Below, piece after piece: positions 48,732-57,564 of a stretch of DNA of 64,000 nt. Made by a program: the position numbers and the translations under genes. The stretch is taken from contig NZ_JADQDP010000003.1 in the NCBI RefSeq assembly GCF_015694735.1, positions 248,001-312,000 of the forward strand. Direction: 5' to 3'. This stretch comes from Hymenobacter properus (GTDB lineage: Bacteria > Bacteroidota > Bacteroidia > Cytophagales > Hymenobacteraceae). How positions within the stretch are numbered: position 1 is the first letter of the stretch; each line of letters opens with the position of its first letter. The notes under the pieces are model-generated. The model did not search any database, was not told the DNA's origin, and worked only from the letters and a program-made list of their open reading frames with translations.

Positions 48732-50849
48732 CTACCCCGCCACGGCGCTGCCGCTGGCGGCGGGCGCCTCGTTGCTGCGGTTGTCATCGATGCCCGGCAG
48801 CTTCAACTCAGGTAGGTCGTTGAGCAGGCCACCAGCAGCGTGCTCACCCTTAATCTCACTGGCAGTTTCGCTGCGGTCGGTGCCTAGCATGTGGGCCTGG
48901 TAAGTGGTTTGCGACTCGAAGGGACGCTTGCCCACCAAGCGCTCCAGGTCGTCCTGCAGCAGCACCTCTTTCTCCAACAGCTCCTTGGCCACCACTTCCA
49001 ACTCGTGTCGACGCTCGGTCAGCAGTTCCTTGGTGCGGATGTAGGCCTGCTCGATAATGTTGCGGATTTCCTCGTCGATGATTTGAGCCGTGGCTTCCGA
49101 ATAAGGCTTCGAGAAGCCGTACTCGTTCTGCCCCTTCGAATCATAGTAGGAGATATTGCCCAGCTTGCTGTTCATGCCATAGATGGCCACCATCGACTGC
49201 GCCGTTTTGGTGATGCGCTCCAGGTCGCTCAGCGCACCGGTCGAAATCTTGCCGAACACCAGTTCCTCGGCGGCACGGCCGCCCAGCGTCATGCACATCT
49301 CGTCGGTCATCTGCTCCACGTTGTAGAGGAACTGCTCCTTGGGCAGGTACTGCGCGTAGCCCAGCGCGGCCACGCCGCGGGGCACGATGCTCACCTTCAC
49401 CAGCGGGTCGGCGTGCTCCAAGAACCAGCCCGCAATAGCGTGGCCGGCCTCGTGGTAGGCCACAATTTTCTTTTCCTCGGGGCTGATGATTTTGTTCTTC
49501 TTCTCCAAACCACCAATCACACGGTCGATGGCATCAGTGAAGTCCTGGTTGGTGATGAACTTCTTATCGCGGCGGGCGGCAATGAGGGCGGCCTCGTTGC
49601 AGACGTTGGCAATTTCGGCGCCGGCAAAGCCCGGCGTCTGGGCCGAAAGACGCTTGGCATCCACATCGGGGCCCAGCGTGAGCGGCTTGAGGTGCACCTG
49701 GAAAATCTGGGTGCGGCCGTTGATGTCAGGCGTATCGATGCTGATTTGGCGGTCGAAACGGCCGGGGCGCAGCAGGGCCGAGTCCAGCGTATCGGGGCGG
49801 TTGGTGGCAGCGAGGATGATGACGCCCGAATCGGTGCCAAAACCATCCATTTCCACCAGCAGCGAGTTCAGGGTGTTCTCGCGCTCGTCGTTGCCACCGG
49901 GCACCGAGCCGCGCGAACGGCTGCGGCCCACCGCATCAATCTCGTCGATGAAGATGATGCAGGGTGCTTTGGCCTTGGCTTGCTTAAACAAGTCGCGCAC
50001 ACGGGCTGCACCCACACCTACGAACATCTCCACAAAGTCGGAGCCCGACAGGGAGAAGAACGGCACGTCGGCCTCGCCGGCTACGGCTTTGGCCAGCAGG
50101 GTCTTGCCGGTGCCGGGAGGGCCCACCAGCAGCGCGCCCTTCGGAATCTTACCGCCGAGGATGGTGAACTTGCTGGGGTTCTTGAGGAACTCCACAATCT
50201 CCTGCACTTCCTCCTTGGCCTCTTCGAGGCCGGCCACGTCTTTGAAGGTAACCTTCACCTTATCGCCGCCCTCAAACAAAGCAGCTTTGCTCTTGCCAAT
50301 GTTGAAAATCTGGCCGCCGGGGCCGCCGGCGCTGCCCATGCGGCGCATCAGGAACCAGAAGCCGAAAATCATCAACAGGATGAAGCCACCGTTCCAGAAG
50401 TATTCGGTCGGGTTCGAGCGGGTATCGATGTTGAGCGGCAAGCGCTGAGTGGGCGGCAAGTTGGCCTGCAGCTTGTCCAGGTTTTCCTGAAACAGCTTGG
50501 CATCGACAATGGGAAAGAAGTACTGGGCGCCCGTGCCGGCTGCGGCAAACGGCGTGCGGCGCGTAAGCTCCTGACGGTGCTCTGGCTTGGCCAACGCTTC
50601 GGGCTTGAGGGTCACCTCCACCACTTTTTCGTTGACGATGGTGATGTCCTTCACCTCGCCGGCGGCCAACATGGTTTCGAACCGCTGCTGGTTGATTTTG
50701 GCCGGCGCGTTCAGGCTGCTCATCACATATACCCCGAACACGAACACCAGCAAGCCGGCCAGTACCCACAGCTGCAACCCTGGGCGCGGGTTGGGCGCCG
50801 GGGTCAGGGGCTTCTTTTTCTTGCTGTTATTGGGATTTTTATCCGACAT
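48732..50849 (-). CDS. ftsH: ATP-dependent zinc metalloprotease FtsH
   Basis: 705 residues. A cytosolic Lys-rich start leads to membrane helix 1 (about 26-45), a periplasmic domain and helix 2 (about 150-167, [15 protein letters not shown]). AAA+ Walker A GPPGTGKT (about 241-248), Walker B IIFIDEID, the second region of homology [11 protein letters not shown], and the protease HEAGH motif (about 466) with its downstream Asp. FtsH is a membrane hexamer that extracts and degrades membrane and regulatory proteins. The order birA/rsfS-ftsH-LUD is conserved in Bacteroidota. The C-terminal 60 residues are a low-complexity linker. Confidence 0.97.
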   Translation of the reverse strand: MSDKNPNNSKKKKPLTPAPNPRPGLQLWVLAGLLVFVFGVYVMSSLNAPAKINQQRFETMLAAGEVKDITIVNEKVVEVTLKPEALAKPEHRQELTRRTPFAAAGTGAQYFFPIVDAKLFQENLDKLQANLPPTQRLPLNIDTRSNPTEYFWNGGFILLMIFGFWFLMRRMGSAGGPGGQIFNIGKSKAALFEGGDKVKVTFKDVAGLEEAKEEVQEIVEFLKNPSKFTILGGKIPKGALLVGPPGTGKTLLAKAVAGEADVPFFSLSGSDFVEMFVGVGAARVRDLFKQAKAKAPCIIFIDEIDAVGRSRSRGSVPGGNDERENTLNSLLVEMDGFGTDSGVIILAATNRPDTLDSALLRPGRFDRQISIDTPDINGRTQIFQVHLKPLTLGPDVDAKRLSAQTPGFAGAEIANVCNEAALIAARRDKKFITNQDFTDAIDRVIGGLEKKNKIISPEEKKIVAYHEAGHAIAGWFLEHADPLVKVSIVPRGVAALGYAQYLPKEQFLYNVEQMTDEMCMTLGGRAAEELVFGKISTGALSDLERITKTAQSMVAIYGMNSKLGNISYYDSKGQNEYGFSKPYSEATAQIIDEEIRNIIEQAYIRTKELLTERRHELEVVAKELLEKEVLLQDDLERLVGKRPFESQTTYQAHMLGTDRSETASEIKGEHAAGGLLNDLPELKLPGIDDNRSNEAPAASGSAVAG

Positions 50850-50970
50850 GAAAATAGCTAATTAGAATCAGGTTTTACTACGAACCTAACATCGCCTCAG
50901 AAGCAAATGTTCGGCCAGGCAGAAGACGCGGCGGCCGGCTTTTTATTTTGGCTGGCAACGTTTTTTATCG

Positions 50971-51083
50971 TTTGTCATCCTCATCTGGCGTCCGCGCAGC
51001 GAAGGACCTTATCACGTGCGAACGAATAATGTTCTTACCTGATAAGGTCCTTCGCTGCGCGGACGCCAGATGAGGATGACAAA
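50971..51083. repeat. GTCAT palindrome family element, about 44-base arms
   Basis: TTTGTCATCCTCATCTGGCG... pairs with ...CGCCAGATGAGGATGACAAA over at least 41 bases without mismatch; loop GTGCGAACGAATAATGTTCT. The arm core GCGAAGGACCT is shared with the element at 33592. It fills the gap between rsfS and ftsH and ends 4 bases before the rsfS stop. Confidence 0.92.
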
Positions 51084-51086
51084 AAC

Positions 51087-51467
51087 TTACGCCGGCTCTT
51101 CCTCTACGTAGCGAATGTCGGCGTCGCCCCACAGCTCTTCGAGGGCGTAGAACTGACGGCGGTCGCGCAGAAACACGTGCACCACCACGTCCACGTAGTC
51201 GAGCAGCACCCACTCGCGGTTGGTGCGGCCTTCGGTTTGCCAGGGGCTTTCGCCGGTTACTTTTTCAATCTCTTCTTCCACCGAGCGCGCAATGGCTTCG
51301 AGCTGGGTATCGGAGTTAGCCGAGCAGATAACGAAATAATCGGCCACGGCATTTTTTAATTCTTTCAGATTCAGCACCACGATGTCAGATGCCTTCTTGT
51401 CTTGCATCCCGCGGATGACCAAATCTGCCAATGTGTCCGAATCCTGCCGGACCAACGTGCTTTTCAT
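51087..51467 (-). CDS. rsfS: ribosome silencing factor RsfS
   Basis: 126 residues. DUF143 fold with LADLVIRGMQDKKASDIVVL, YFVICSANSDTQLEAIARSV, and the WVLLDYVDVVVHVFLRDRR block near the C-terminus, all signatures of RsfS/Iojap. It binds uL14 on the 50S subunit and blocks subunit joining during nutrient limitation. It lies just upstream of ftsH on the same strand and is divergent from birA, both usual in Bacteroidota, so the 51468-51533 gap should contain both promoters. Confidence 0.95.
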   Translation of the reverse strand: MKSTLVRQDSDTLADLVIRGMQDKKASDIVVLNLKELKNAVADYFVICSANSDTQLEAIARSVEEEIEKVTGESPWQTEGRTNREWVLLDYVDVVVHVFLRDRRQFYALEELWGDADIRYVEEEPA

Positions 51468-51533
51468 ATTGTGGGGTTAGGTGTGAGCTTTGCAGCCGAA
51501 AGTCTACGAAGTTACGATACGCGAAAGAAGGCC

Positions 51534-52292
51534 GTGGTTGTCACCCCTCAAACCCTGTTCACGGGCCAGCAACTGGTTTGGTTGCCGGCCTGCCCCTCCA
51601 CCAACACGGAGGCGCAAGCCTTGATAGTCCAAAACCGGGCCAGCGAGGGCTGCACCGTCATTACGGACTTTCAGTCGGCCGGCCGGGGCCAGCGCGGCAA
51701 CCGGTGGGAAGGCGCCCCCGCCGAAAACCTGATGCTTTCGGTGGTGTGGCAACCCACGTTTCTGGCGGCCGCGCAGCAGTTCCAGCTCAGCCAAGCCGTG
51801 GCCCTAGGGGTGCACGACTGGGCCGCCACCCTGCTGGGGGCCGACCCCAAACTGAAGCTGAAATGGCCGAACGACCTGTACTACGGCGACCAAAAATTTG
51901 GCGGCATTCTGATTGAAAACACCCTCAGCGGGCCAAAGATTCAATATAGCATCATTGGAATTGGGCTGAATGTTAACCAGCAGTCCTTTGCCGTACCCAC
52001 CGCCACCTCGCTGAGCCAGATTACCGGCCGCGCCTACGACCGCGCCGCCGTGACGGCCCGCCTGCTCGAATGCCTGGAGCGGCGGTACCTGCAGCTGCGG
52101 GCCGGGCAAGTGGGGCCGTTGCGGCAGGCCTATCTGCAGGCCTTGTATCGCTATCAGGAGGTGCATTCGTTTCTGGTGGATGGGCAGGAAGTGCGGGGTC
52201 AAATTGTTGGGGTGGAAGAAGATGGACGGCTGGCCGTGGCCATAGGCAACGAGCTGCACCGGTTCGGCTTGCAGGAAATTCGGTACCTGTAG
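51534..52292 (+). CDS. birA: biotin-[acetyl-CoA-carboxylase] ligase BirA
   Basis: 252 residues from a GTG at 51534; a GTG at 51483 would give a 17-residue longer form, and no ATG is near. The catalytic core shows CPSTNTEAQ, QSAGRGQRGNRWEG (biotin-adenylate loop), LKWPNDLYYGDQKFGGIL (catalytic Lys) and IGIGLNVNQ, then a C-terminal SH3-like domain (LVDGQEVRGQIVGVEEDGRL). It lacks the N-terminal DNA-binding domain of E. coli BirA, so it acts only as ligase. It biotinylates the carrier of acetyl-CoA carboxylase. Confidence 0.92.
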   Translation: MVVTPQTLFTGQQLVWLPACPSTNTEAQALIVQNRASEGCTVITDFQSAGRGQRGNRWEGAPAENLMLSVVWQPTFLAAAQQFQLSQAVALGVHDWAATLLGADPKLKLKWPNDLYYGDQKFGGILIENTLSGPKIQYSIIGIGLNVNQQSFAVPTATSLSQITGRAYDRAAVTARLLECLERRYLQLRAGQVGPLRQAYLQALYRYQEVHSFLVDGQEVRGQIVGVEEDGRLAVAIGNELHRFGLQEIRYL

Positions 52293-52323
52293 CAACTCTA
52301 GTGGCGGTTTGGGTATCAATTGA

Positions 52324-52416
52324 GCGGGCTGCCGGCTTTGGGCCGGCTGTCTGCTTGTCGGCAGGCGGTCATTGTTTAGCAACGAACGGACAGCCGGCTG
52401 GCAGCCGGCAGCCCGC
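52324..52416. repeat. GC-rich palindrome downstream of birA
   Basis: Arms GCGGGCTGCCGGCT...GGCCGGCTGTC and GACAGCCGGCTGGCAGCCGG...GCCCGC pair with small interruptions around a 38-base loop. The GCCGGCTG core differs from the GTCAT family. Confidence 0.75.
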
Positions 52417-52658
52417 GTCCTCTGCCCCCTGGGCTAGCAGAATATTCAAACCTACCAATAAAAAAATTTCACAACGAAGCAACCATCCTGCCTTTTTTGC
52501 CGAGTTGTTTTTGTTGAGATAATCAACCTATGGCTTTTTCGGCAGTCCATCAAACCGAAAATGCTGGGCCGGCGTTGATTACCAAACCCGGCACGGTGCT
52601 TGTCTTTACATTTTTAACTCGTATCTTACGCTTCACCTTACCCTTTTCTGCTGTTCAC

Positions 52659-53312
52659 ATGAAACTCTTTACTCGCGTTTTAGCCGTTGCGGCCATCTTA
52701 GCCATGCCGCTGGCGCCAGTGCTAGCCGCCAACATCACCATTGTGGTGGGCGACAACTTTTACCACGGCCCGGGCAATACCACCAACGACGCCGACATCC
52801 GCACCATCACCCAGGGCGACGTGGTGACGTTCACCTATTCGGGCCAGTCCAGCCACCCTACCATGTCGGACAACGGCGCCTGGGCCACCTTCCAGATGAA
52901 CTCGACCAGCCGCTCGGTCACGCTGCCGGCGTTTAACACGGTGGGCACCTACCCCTACCATTGCACGGCGCACGGCGCCCCCGGCCTCGGCCAGTACGGC
53001 GTGCTCACGGTGGTGGCCCGCACCCCTTCCGCCACCCTCGACCCCGCCGCCGCCGGCATTAACCTGAGCGTGTACCCCAACCCCAGCCGCGGCCTCGTCA
53101 CGGTGAAGCTGGACCAGAAGCCCGGCGCCGACTACAAGCTGCGCCTGAGCAACATCATTGGCCAGGAAATCCGCACCGTGGCCCTCAAGCCCGACTTATC
53201 CGCCGCCGGCCTGCCCCTCGACCTGAGCGACCTGCACGCCGGCCTGTACGTCTACAGCCTGCTCGTGGATGGCAAAGTGGTGAGCACGAAACGACTCGTG
53301 TTGCAGAACTAG
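52659..53312 (+). CDS. secreted cupredoxin (plastocyanin/azurin-like) with T9SS sorting domain
   Basis: 217 residues from the ATG at 52659; signal peptide MKLFTRVLAVAAILAMPLAP, cleaved near VLAA. Blue-copper ligands: His in GQSSHPTM, then Cys and His in YPYHCTAHGAPGLGQYG. The axial Met expected 5 residues after the second His appears as Leu (GAPGL), which would give a weaker axial bond and a higher potential. After residue 140 a T9SS sorting domain (LSVYPNPSRGLV, then KRLVLQN) shows export through T9SS. It probably carries electrons outside the cell or binds copper. Confidence 0.85.
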   Translation: MKLFTRVLAVAAILAMPLAPVLAANITIVVGDNFYHGPGNTTNDADIRTITQGDVVTFTYSGQSSHPTMSDNGAWATFQMNSTSRSVTLPAFNTVGTYPYHCTAHGAPGLGQYGVLTVVARTPSATLDPAAAGINLSVYPNPSRGLVTVKLDQKPGADYKLRLSNIIGQEIRTVALKPDLSAAGLPLDLSDLHAGLYVYSLLVDGKVVSTKRLVLQN

Positions 53313-53337
53313 CGGTTTCTTTGCCGAAACGGAGAAC

Positions 53338-53367
53338 CAAAAAGCAGCCAATGGCTGCTTTTTGTGT
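53338..53367 (+). terminator. terminator of the cupredoxin gene
   Basis: Stem AAAAAGCAGCC / GGCTGCTTTTT with loop AAT, 26 bases past the stop; T-rich end. Confidence 0.8.
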
Positions 53368-53507
53368 TTCTGGGCTGAATCGGTCCCCAGATTCGTGCCG
53401 AGTGCAACCTCGTGTTGCCTACTTTTGCCCTTTAACTGATTTACTAGCTTCTTTTTCCGGTTGCGGTTTGATGCCGACGGCCGGCGTTGCGTGCCTCATT
53501 CGTTTGT

Positions 53508-56500
53508 ATGCGTTCTTTTAAAAGCCTGAATAACCTCGTGGGCTGGCTGGTTTTTGCCATTGCCGCCGTCACCTACCTGCTCACCCTGGAGCCCACGGCT
53601 TCGTTCTGGGACTGTGGCGAGTTCATTGCCTGCTCCTTCAAGCTGCTGGTGCCGCACCCCCCGGGAGCGCCCACCTTCCTGCTGCTGGGCCGCCTGTTCT
53701 CGTTGTTTTCGTTTGGCGACGTGACGAAGGTGCCCGTGCTCATCAACGCCCTCTCCGGGCTGAGCAGCGCGTTTACCGTCCTGTTTTTGTTCTGGATTAT
53801 TACCCGCATGGCCCGCAAGCTGGTGCTGCGCGAGGCCGTAGGCAACAGCAACCTCAAGGCCGAAAGCATCGAGCCGACCCAGGGCCAGAGCTTCCTCATC
53901 CTGAGCGCAGGCGTGGTGGGCGCGCTGGCCTTCGCCTTCTCCGATTCGTTCTGGTTTAATGCCGTAGAGGGCGAGGTATACGCTATGTCGGCCCTCTGCA
54001 CGGCGGCCGTGGTGTGGCTGATGCTGAAGTGGGAAGGCCACGCCGACGAGCCCGACTCCGACAAGTGGATTGTGCTCATTGCCTACGTCATCGGCCTCAG
54101 CATCGGCGTCCACTTGCTGAACCTGCTGACGGTGCCGGCGCTGGGCTTCATCTACTACTACCGCCGCAACGCCAACCCCTCGTTCGCGGGCGGCCTCATT
54201 GTGATGGTAGTAAGCATGATTATCGTGGGGTCCATTTTGGTGGGCATCATCCCGGGCCTGCCCACGCTGGCGGGCGGCTTCGAGGTGTTCTTCGTGAATA
54301 GCGTAGGCCTGCCCTTCAACTCGGGCCTGATTATCTTCCTGGCCTTGTTTATCGGGCTGATTTGGTTTGGTTTCCGCCTCTCCTACCAGCGCCGCAGCCA
54401 GCTGCTGAACACGTCGATGCTCTGCTTCGTGTTCATTCTGATTGGCTACTCGTCTTACCTGATTGTGCCCATCCGGGCCAGCTACAAGCCCACCATCAAC
54501 GAAAACGACCCGAGCGACGTGCTGTCGTTCGTGAGCTACCTCAAGCGGGAGCAGTACGGCTCGCGCCCGCTGCTCTACGGCCCGCAGTTCAACGCCCAGC
54601 CCAATGGCCAGGAGCCCGGCGCGGCCCGCTACGCCCGTGACACCAAGACCGGCAAGTACAAGGAGCTGCCTCCGCAGCCGGAGTACACCTACGCCGACGA
54701 GGACAAGATGCTCATCCCACGCATCTACAGCTACGAGCCCGACCAGATTGCCAACTACAAGAAGTGGGTGGATATTCAGGACGGCGTGAAGCCCACCATG
54801 GGCCAGAACCTGGGCTTCCTGTTCCGCTACCAGATGGGCCATATGTTCTGGCGCTATTTCATGTGGAACTTCGTGGGCCGCGAGTCTGATATTCAGCAGG
54901 CCGGCGTGGTGACGCCTTTCAGCCCGGGCAAAGGTTCGCTGCCCGCCCGCATCGGCGAGAGCCCAGCGCACAACAATTTCCTGGCCTTGCCGCTCATCCT
55001 GGGCCTCATTGGCCTGTTTTTCCAGAGCCGCCGCGACAGCAAAGACGCCTGGGTGACGGGCCTCCTGTTCATCATGACTGGCCTGGCCATCGTGTTCTAC
55101 CTCAATCAGCCGCCGCGTGAGCCGCGGGAGCGCGACTACACCTTCACCGGCGCCACCTTTGCCTTCTCCATCTGGATAGGCCTGGGCGTGCTAGGTCTAG
55201 CCGAGCTGTTTGGCAGGGCCGTGAAAAACGACGGCCTGCGTGCCGGCCTAGCCCTGGTGGTGGGCCTGCTCGTGCCGGGCATCATGGCGGCTCAGGGCTG
55301 GGACGACCACGACCGTTCCGACCGCTACAACTCGGTGGATTCAGCCAAGAACCTGCTCAACTCTTGCGCCCCGAACGCCATCCTGTTCACCAACGGCGAC
55401 AACGACACCTTCCCGCTGTGGTACGCCCAGGAAGTGGAAGGCATTCGGACCGACGTGCGCGTGGCCGTGCTGAGCTACCTGAACACCGACTGGTACATTG
55501 CCCAGATGAAGCGCCGCGCCTACAAGTCGCAGCCCTTCCCCATCAGCATGGGCCCCGAGGCCTACGCCCAGGGTACCAACGACATGCTGCCCTACGCCGC
55601 CAACCCGGCCGTGCAGAGCGTGAACCTGAAGCAGTTCCTGCAGCTCATCAACACCAATAACCCGCTGCTGCAGGTACAGTACCAGGAAGGCGGCCCGAGC
55701 ATGAACTCCTTCCCCACCCCCAACTTCTTCCTGCCCGTGGACACGGCGGCGGTGAAGCGCCTCGGCATCATCCCCAAAGACCGGGAAAAGCAACTGGTGC
55801 CCCAACTGGAATGGAGCATGGGTAAGCGCGCCATCGAGAAGAAAAACCTGGTGATTCTCGACATGATTGCCACCAATAACTGGCAACGGCCCATCTACTT
55901 CAGCAGCACCGTGGCCCCGCAGGACTACATGAACCTGCAGCCCTACTTCCAGCTCGAAGGCATGGCCTACCGCCTGCTGCCCCTGAAAGACCCGAACTAC
56001 GACCCGCGCGGCGGCGACGAGGGCTTTGTGGAGAAAGACCTCACCTACGACCGCCTGATGAAGCAGTTCAGCTACCGCGGCCTGACCGACGCCAACATCT
56101 TCTACGACGAAAACAACCTTCGCTTCCCGGCCAACTACCGCGACAAGTTTGCCCGCCTAGCCAACGCCTACCTGGCCGATGGCAACACCGCCAAGGCCAA
56201 GGAAGTGGCCGACAAGTGCCTGGCTCTGATGCCCGACGCGGCCATTCCCTACGACTACTACTCGCCGCAGCTGGTGCCCGCGCTGGTAGCCGGCGGCGAG
56301 AAGCAGAAGGCCGACCAACTGCTCGACACCATGACGCGCCGCTCGGAGCAGATGCTGGCCTACTACAGCACCAAGCCCGACGGCAGCCTCTTTGAGGACG
56401 ACATGCGCGGCTACCTGCTGGGCCTGCAAAGCGTGTACCGCGCTGCTGAGGCGGCCGGCGACAAAGCCCGCGCCGAGAAGGCCTACGGCCTGATGAGCCA

Positions 56501-56516
56501 GTACTACCCACGGTAA
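53508..56516 (+). CDS. DUF2723 membrane protein (TMEM260/GT117-like, putative protein glycosyltransferase)
   Basis: 1002 residues from the ATG at 53508. The N-terminal 570 residues carry about eleven hydrophobic helices; SFWDCGEFIACSFKLLVPHP near residue 33 with an Asp and Glu resembles the first periplasmic loop of GT-C glycosyltransferases, and PPREPRERDYTFTGATFAFS is a DUF2723 landmark. The C-terminal 400 residues are soluble and include tetratricopeptide-like helices (AKAKEVADKCLALMPDAAIP). Homologue of the human protein O-mannosyltransferase TMEM260; Bacteroidota members are candidates for surface protein O-glycosylation. The acceptor and the sugar donor are not known. Confidence 0.85.
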   Translation: MRSFKSLNNLVGWLVFAIAAVTYLLTLEPTASFWDCGEFIACSFKLLVPHPPGAPTFLLLGRLFSLFSFGDVTKVPVLINALSGLSSAFTVLFLFWIITRMARKLVLREAVGNSNLKAESIEPTQGQSFLILSAGVVGALAFAFSDSFWFNAVEGEVYAMSALCTAAVVWLMLKWEGHADEPDSDKWIVLIAYVIGLSIGVHLLNLLTVPALGFIYYYRRNANPSFAGGLIVMVVSMIIVGSILVGIIPGLPTLAGGFEVFFVNSVGLPFNSGLIIFLALFIGLIWFGFRLSYQRRSQLLNTSMLCFVFILIGYSSYLIVPIRASYKPTINENDPSDVLSFVSYLKREQYGSRPLLYGPQFNAQPNGQEPGAARYARDTKTGKYKELPPQPEYTYADEDKMLIPRIYSYEPDQIANYKKWVDIQDGVKPTMGQNLGFLFRYQMGHMFWRYFMWNFVGRESDIQQAGVVTPFSPGKGSLPARIGESPAHNNFLALPLILGLIGLFFQSRRDSKDAWVTGLLFIMTGLAIVFYLNQPPREPRERDYTFTGATFAFSIWIGLGVLGLAELFGRAVKNDGLRAGLALVVGLLVPGIMAAQGWDDHDRSDRYNSVDSAKNLLNSCAPNAILFTNGDNDTFPLWYAQEVEGIRTDVRVAVLSYLNTDWYIAQMKRRAYKSQPFPISMGPEAYAQGTNDMLPYAANPAVQSVNLKQFLQLINTNNPLLQVQYQEGGPSMNSFPTPNFFLPVDTAAVKRLGIIPKDREKQLVPQLEWSMGKRAIEKKNLVILDMIATNNWQRPIYFSSTVAPQDYMNLQPYFQLEGMAYRLLPLKDPNYDPRGGDEGFVEKDLTYDRLMKQFSYRGLTDANIFYDENNLRFPANYRDKFARLANAYLADGNTAKAKEVADKCLALMPDAAIPYDYYSPQLVPALVAGGEKQKADQLLDTMTRRSEQMLAYYSTKPDGSLFEDDMRGYLLGLQSVYRAAEAAGDKARAEKAYGLMSQYYPR

Positions 56517-56537
56517 GTTGGTAGTTGCTTAAATGAA

Positions 56538-56575
56538 CGAAGGCCGGTCCGCGCAGTGCGGGCCGGCCTTTTTCG
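56538..56575 (+). terminator. terminator of the DUF2723 gene
   Basis: Stem AAGGCCGG(T)CCGC / GCGG(G)CCGGCCTT (56539-56570) with a T-run, 22 bases past the stop. Confidence 0.75.
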
Positions 56576-56617
56576 TGCGGGCAGCGCCGGTGCGCATCTG
56601 CGCCGGGAGCCTGCACG

Positions 56618-57199
56618 TTAGGGAAGTTCTAGATAAACGAATTCGACATCAAACCTGCCATCGGTTAGGTTGACTTTGCGCCCACTTACCGAATCCTGCG
56701 CAACGAAAGAAAAGGTACCCGCCACAATATGCTTCTGTAAATCGAAGCGGGTGATTGTCATTTGGCCGGGCGCCGCGGGTCCGGTTGAAAAGTCTCCGGT
56801 CGGTCCATTTCCCTTGCGGTTATGGTACTGGGCATTATCCGGCTCGGGCGTCGGCGAAGTGTAGGACGGTAACTTCTGCGTGAAACTGTATGCCCCCACC
56901 CCAGATGCCCCGAAGCAGGCAAATTCTATGAGCCGACTGGAGGGGGAATCGCTCGATAAGCCGATTTTGATAGTATATGTGCTCTGTCCAGCCCTCTTGC
57001 TGACCAGCGCCCGGGTGCCGGTAGCTGACGCAAAAAGGCCTTGCCCCGGGGAGGTCTGCCATACCTCTCCCTCAATCAGGCAGCCGCCCACGTTTTTACC
57101 TTCCTGTGTGGCTGGCGGCAACATAGCTTTGGGGTCGTCTTTTTTGCAGCCCGCGGCCAGCAGCGCGGCGGCCAGAGGAAAAAGCAGGGTTGGCTTCAT
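56618..57199 (-). CDS. hypothetical lipoprotein (DUF6252-like)
   Basis: 193 residues from the ATG at 57197-57199. Lipoprotein signal MKPTLLFPLAAALLAAGC with lipobox LAAGC, then KKDDPKAMLPPATQEGKN, a layout seen in DUF6252 proteins of Hymenobacter and relatives. The rest is beta-strand-like with a ligand-binding look (FDLQKHIVAGTFSFVAQDSV, DGRFDVEFVYLELP). No catalytic motif. It faces a 365-base gap on its upstream side. Confidence 0.75.
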   Translation of the reverse strand: MKPTLLFPLAAALLAAGCKKDDPKAMLPPATQEGKNVGGCLIEGEVWQTSPGQGLFASATGTRALVSKRAGQSTYTIKIGLSSDSPSSRLIEFACFGASGVGAYSFTQKLPSYTSPTPEPDNAQYHNRKGNGPTGDFSTGPAAPGQMTITRFDLQKHIVAGTFSFVAQDSVSGRKVNLTDGRFDVEFVYLELP

Positions 57200-57564
57200 G
57201 GCGAAAAATGAATTGCTAAGCCTGTACTCTATCAAGCGGCAAGGACGTAGCCGGTGCTGCCGCGCAAAGCAGGCGTTAATTTCATGGCTGGGTTTGGTAG
57301 AATCCGGAGGCCGTCATTGCGGGTCGGGCACTGTTCAAACGTAGCGGGGTGTTTAATGAAACGCAAATAAAAATTTGTGCAAATCAGACATTTAGAACTG
57401 TCATGAAGTCGATGTTATTGGTGGTATTGAAAGCTTTACGAGGCCGTCAGGACACATTCGCAGGGCGCAGAAAAGGACTTTTCGGCCGCAACAATGGTCG
57501 CCCGGCGGCGTTTGCCGGGTGAAATGGCTACCTTCATCAGCCCTTCCCCGCGCCCCGCATTATC
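57200..57564. other. 365-base intergenic region
   Basis: No gene is supported. The centre (57355-57440) is AT-rich. Fragments of the GTCAT motif (near 57311 and 57399) are present but without partner arms. Divergent promoters for the lipoprotein and GWxTD genes must lie here; none is clear. Confidence 0.35.

Noticed and set aside
48891..50861. 656-codon open frame opposite ftsH
   Set aside because: Antisense shadow of a strongly conserved gene; no signal, domain or promoter of its own.
52293..52658. Gene in the birA-cupredoxin gap
   Set aside because: Frames there are interrupted or follow the GC-rich palindrome; only the palindrome and an AT-rich leader are supported.
53496..54971. 491-codon reverse frame opposite the DUF2723 gene
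   Set aside because: His/Gln/Arg-rich shadow frame; the + strand gene has transmembrane and DUF2723 features.
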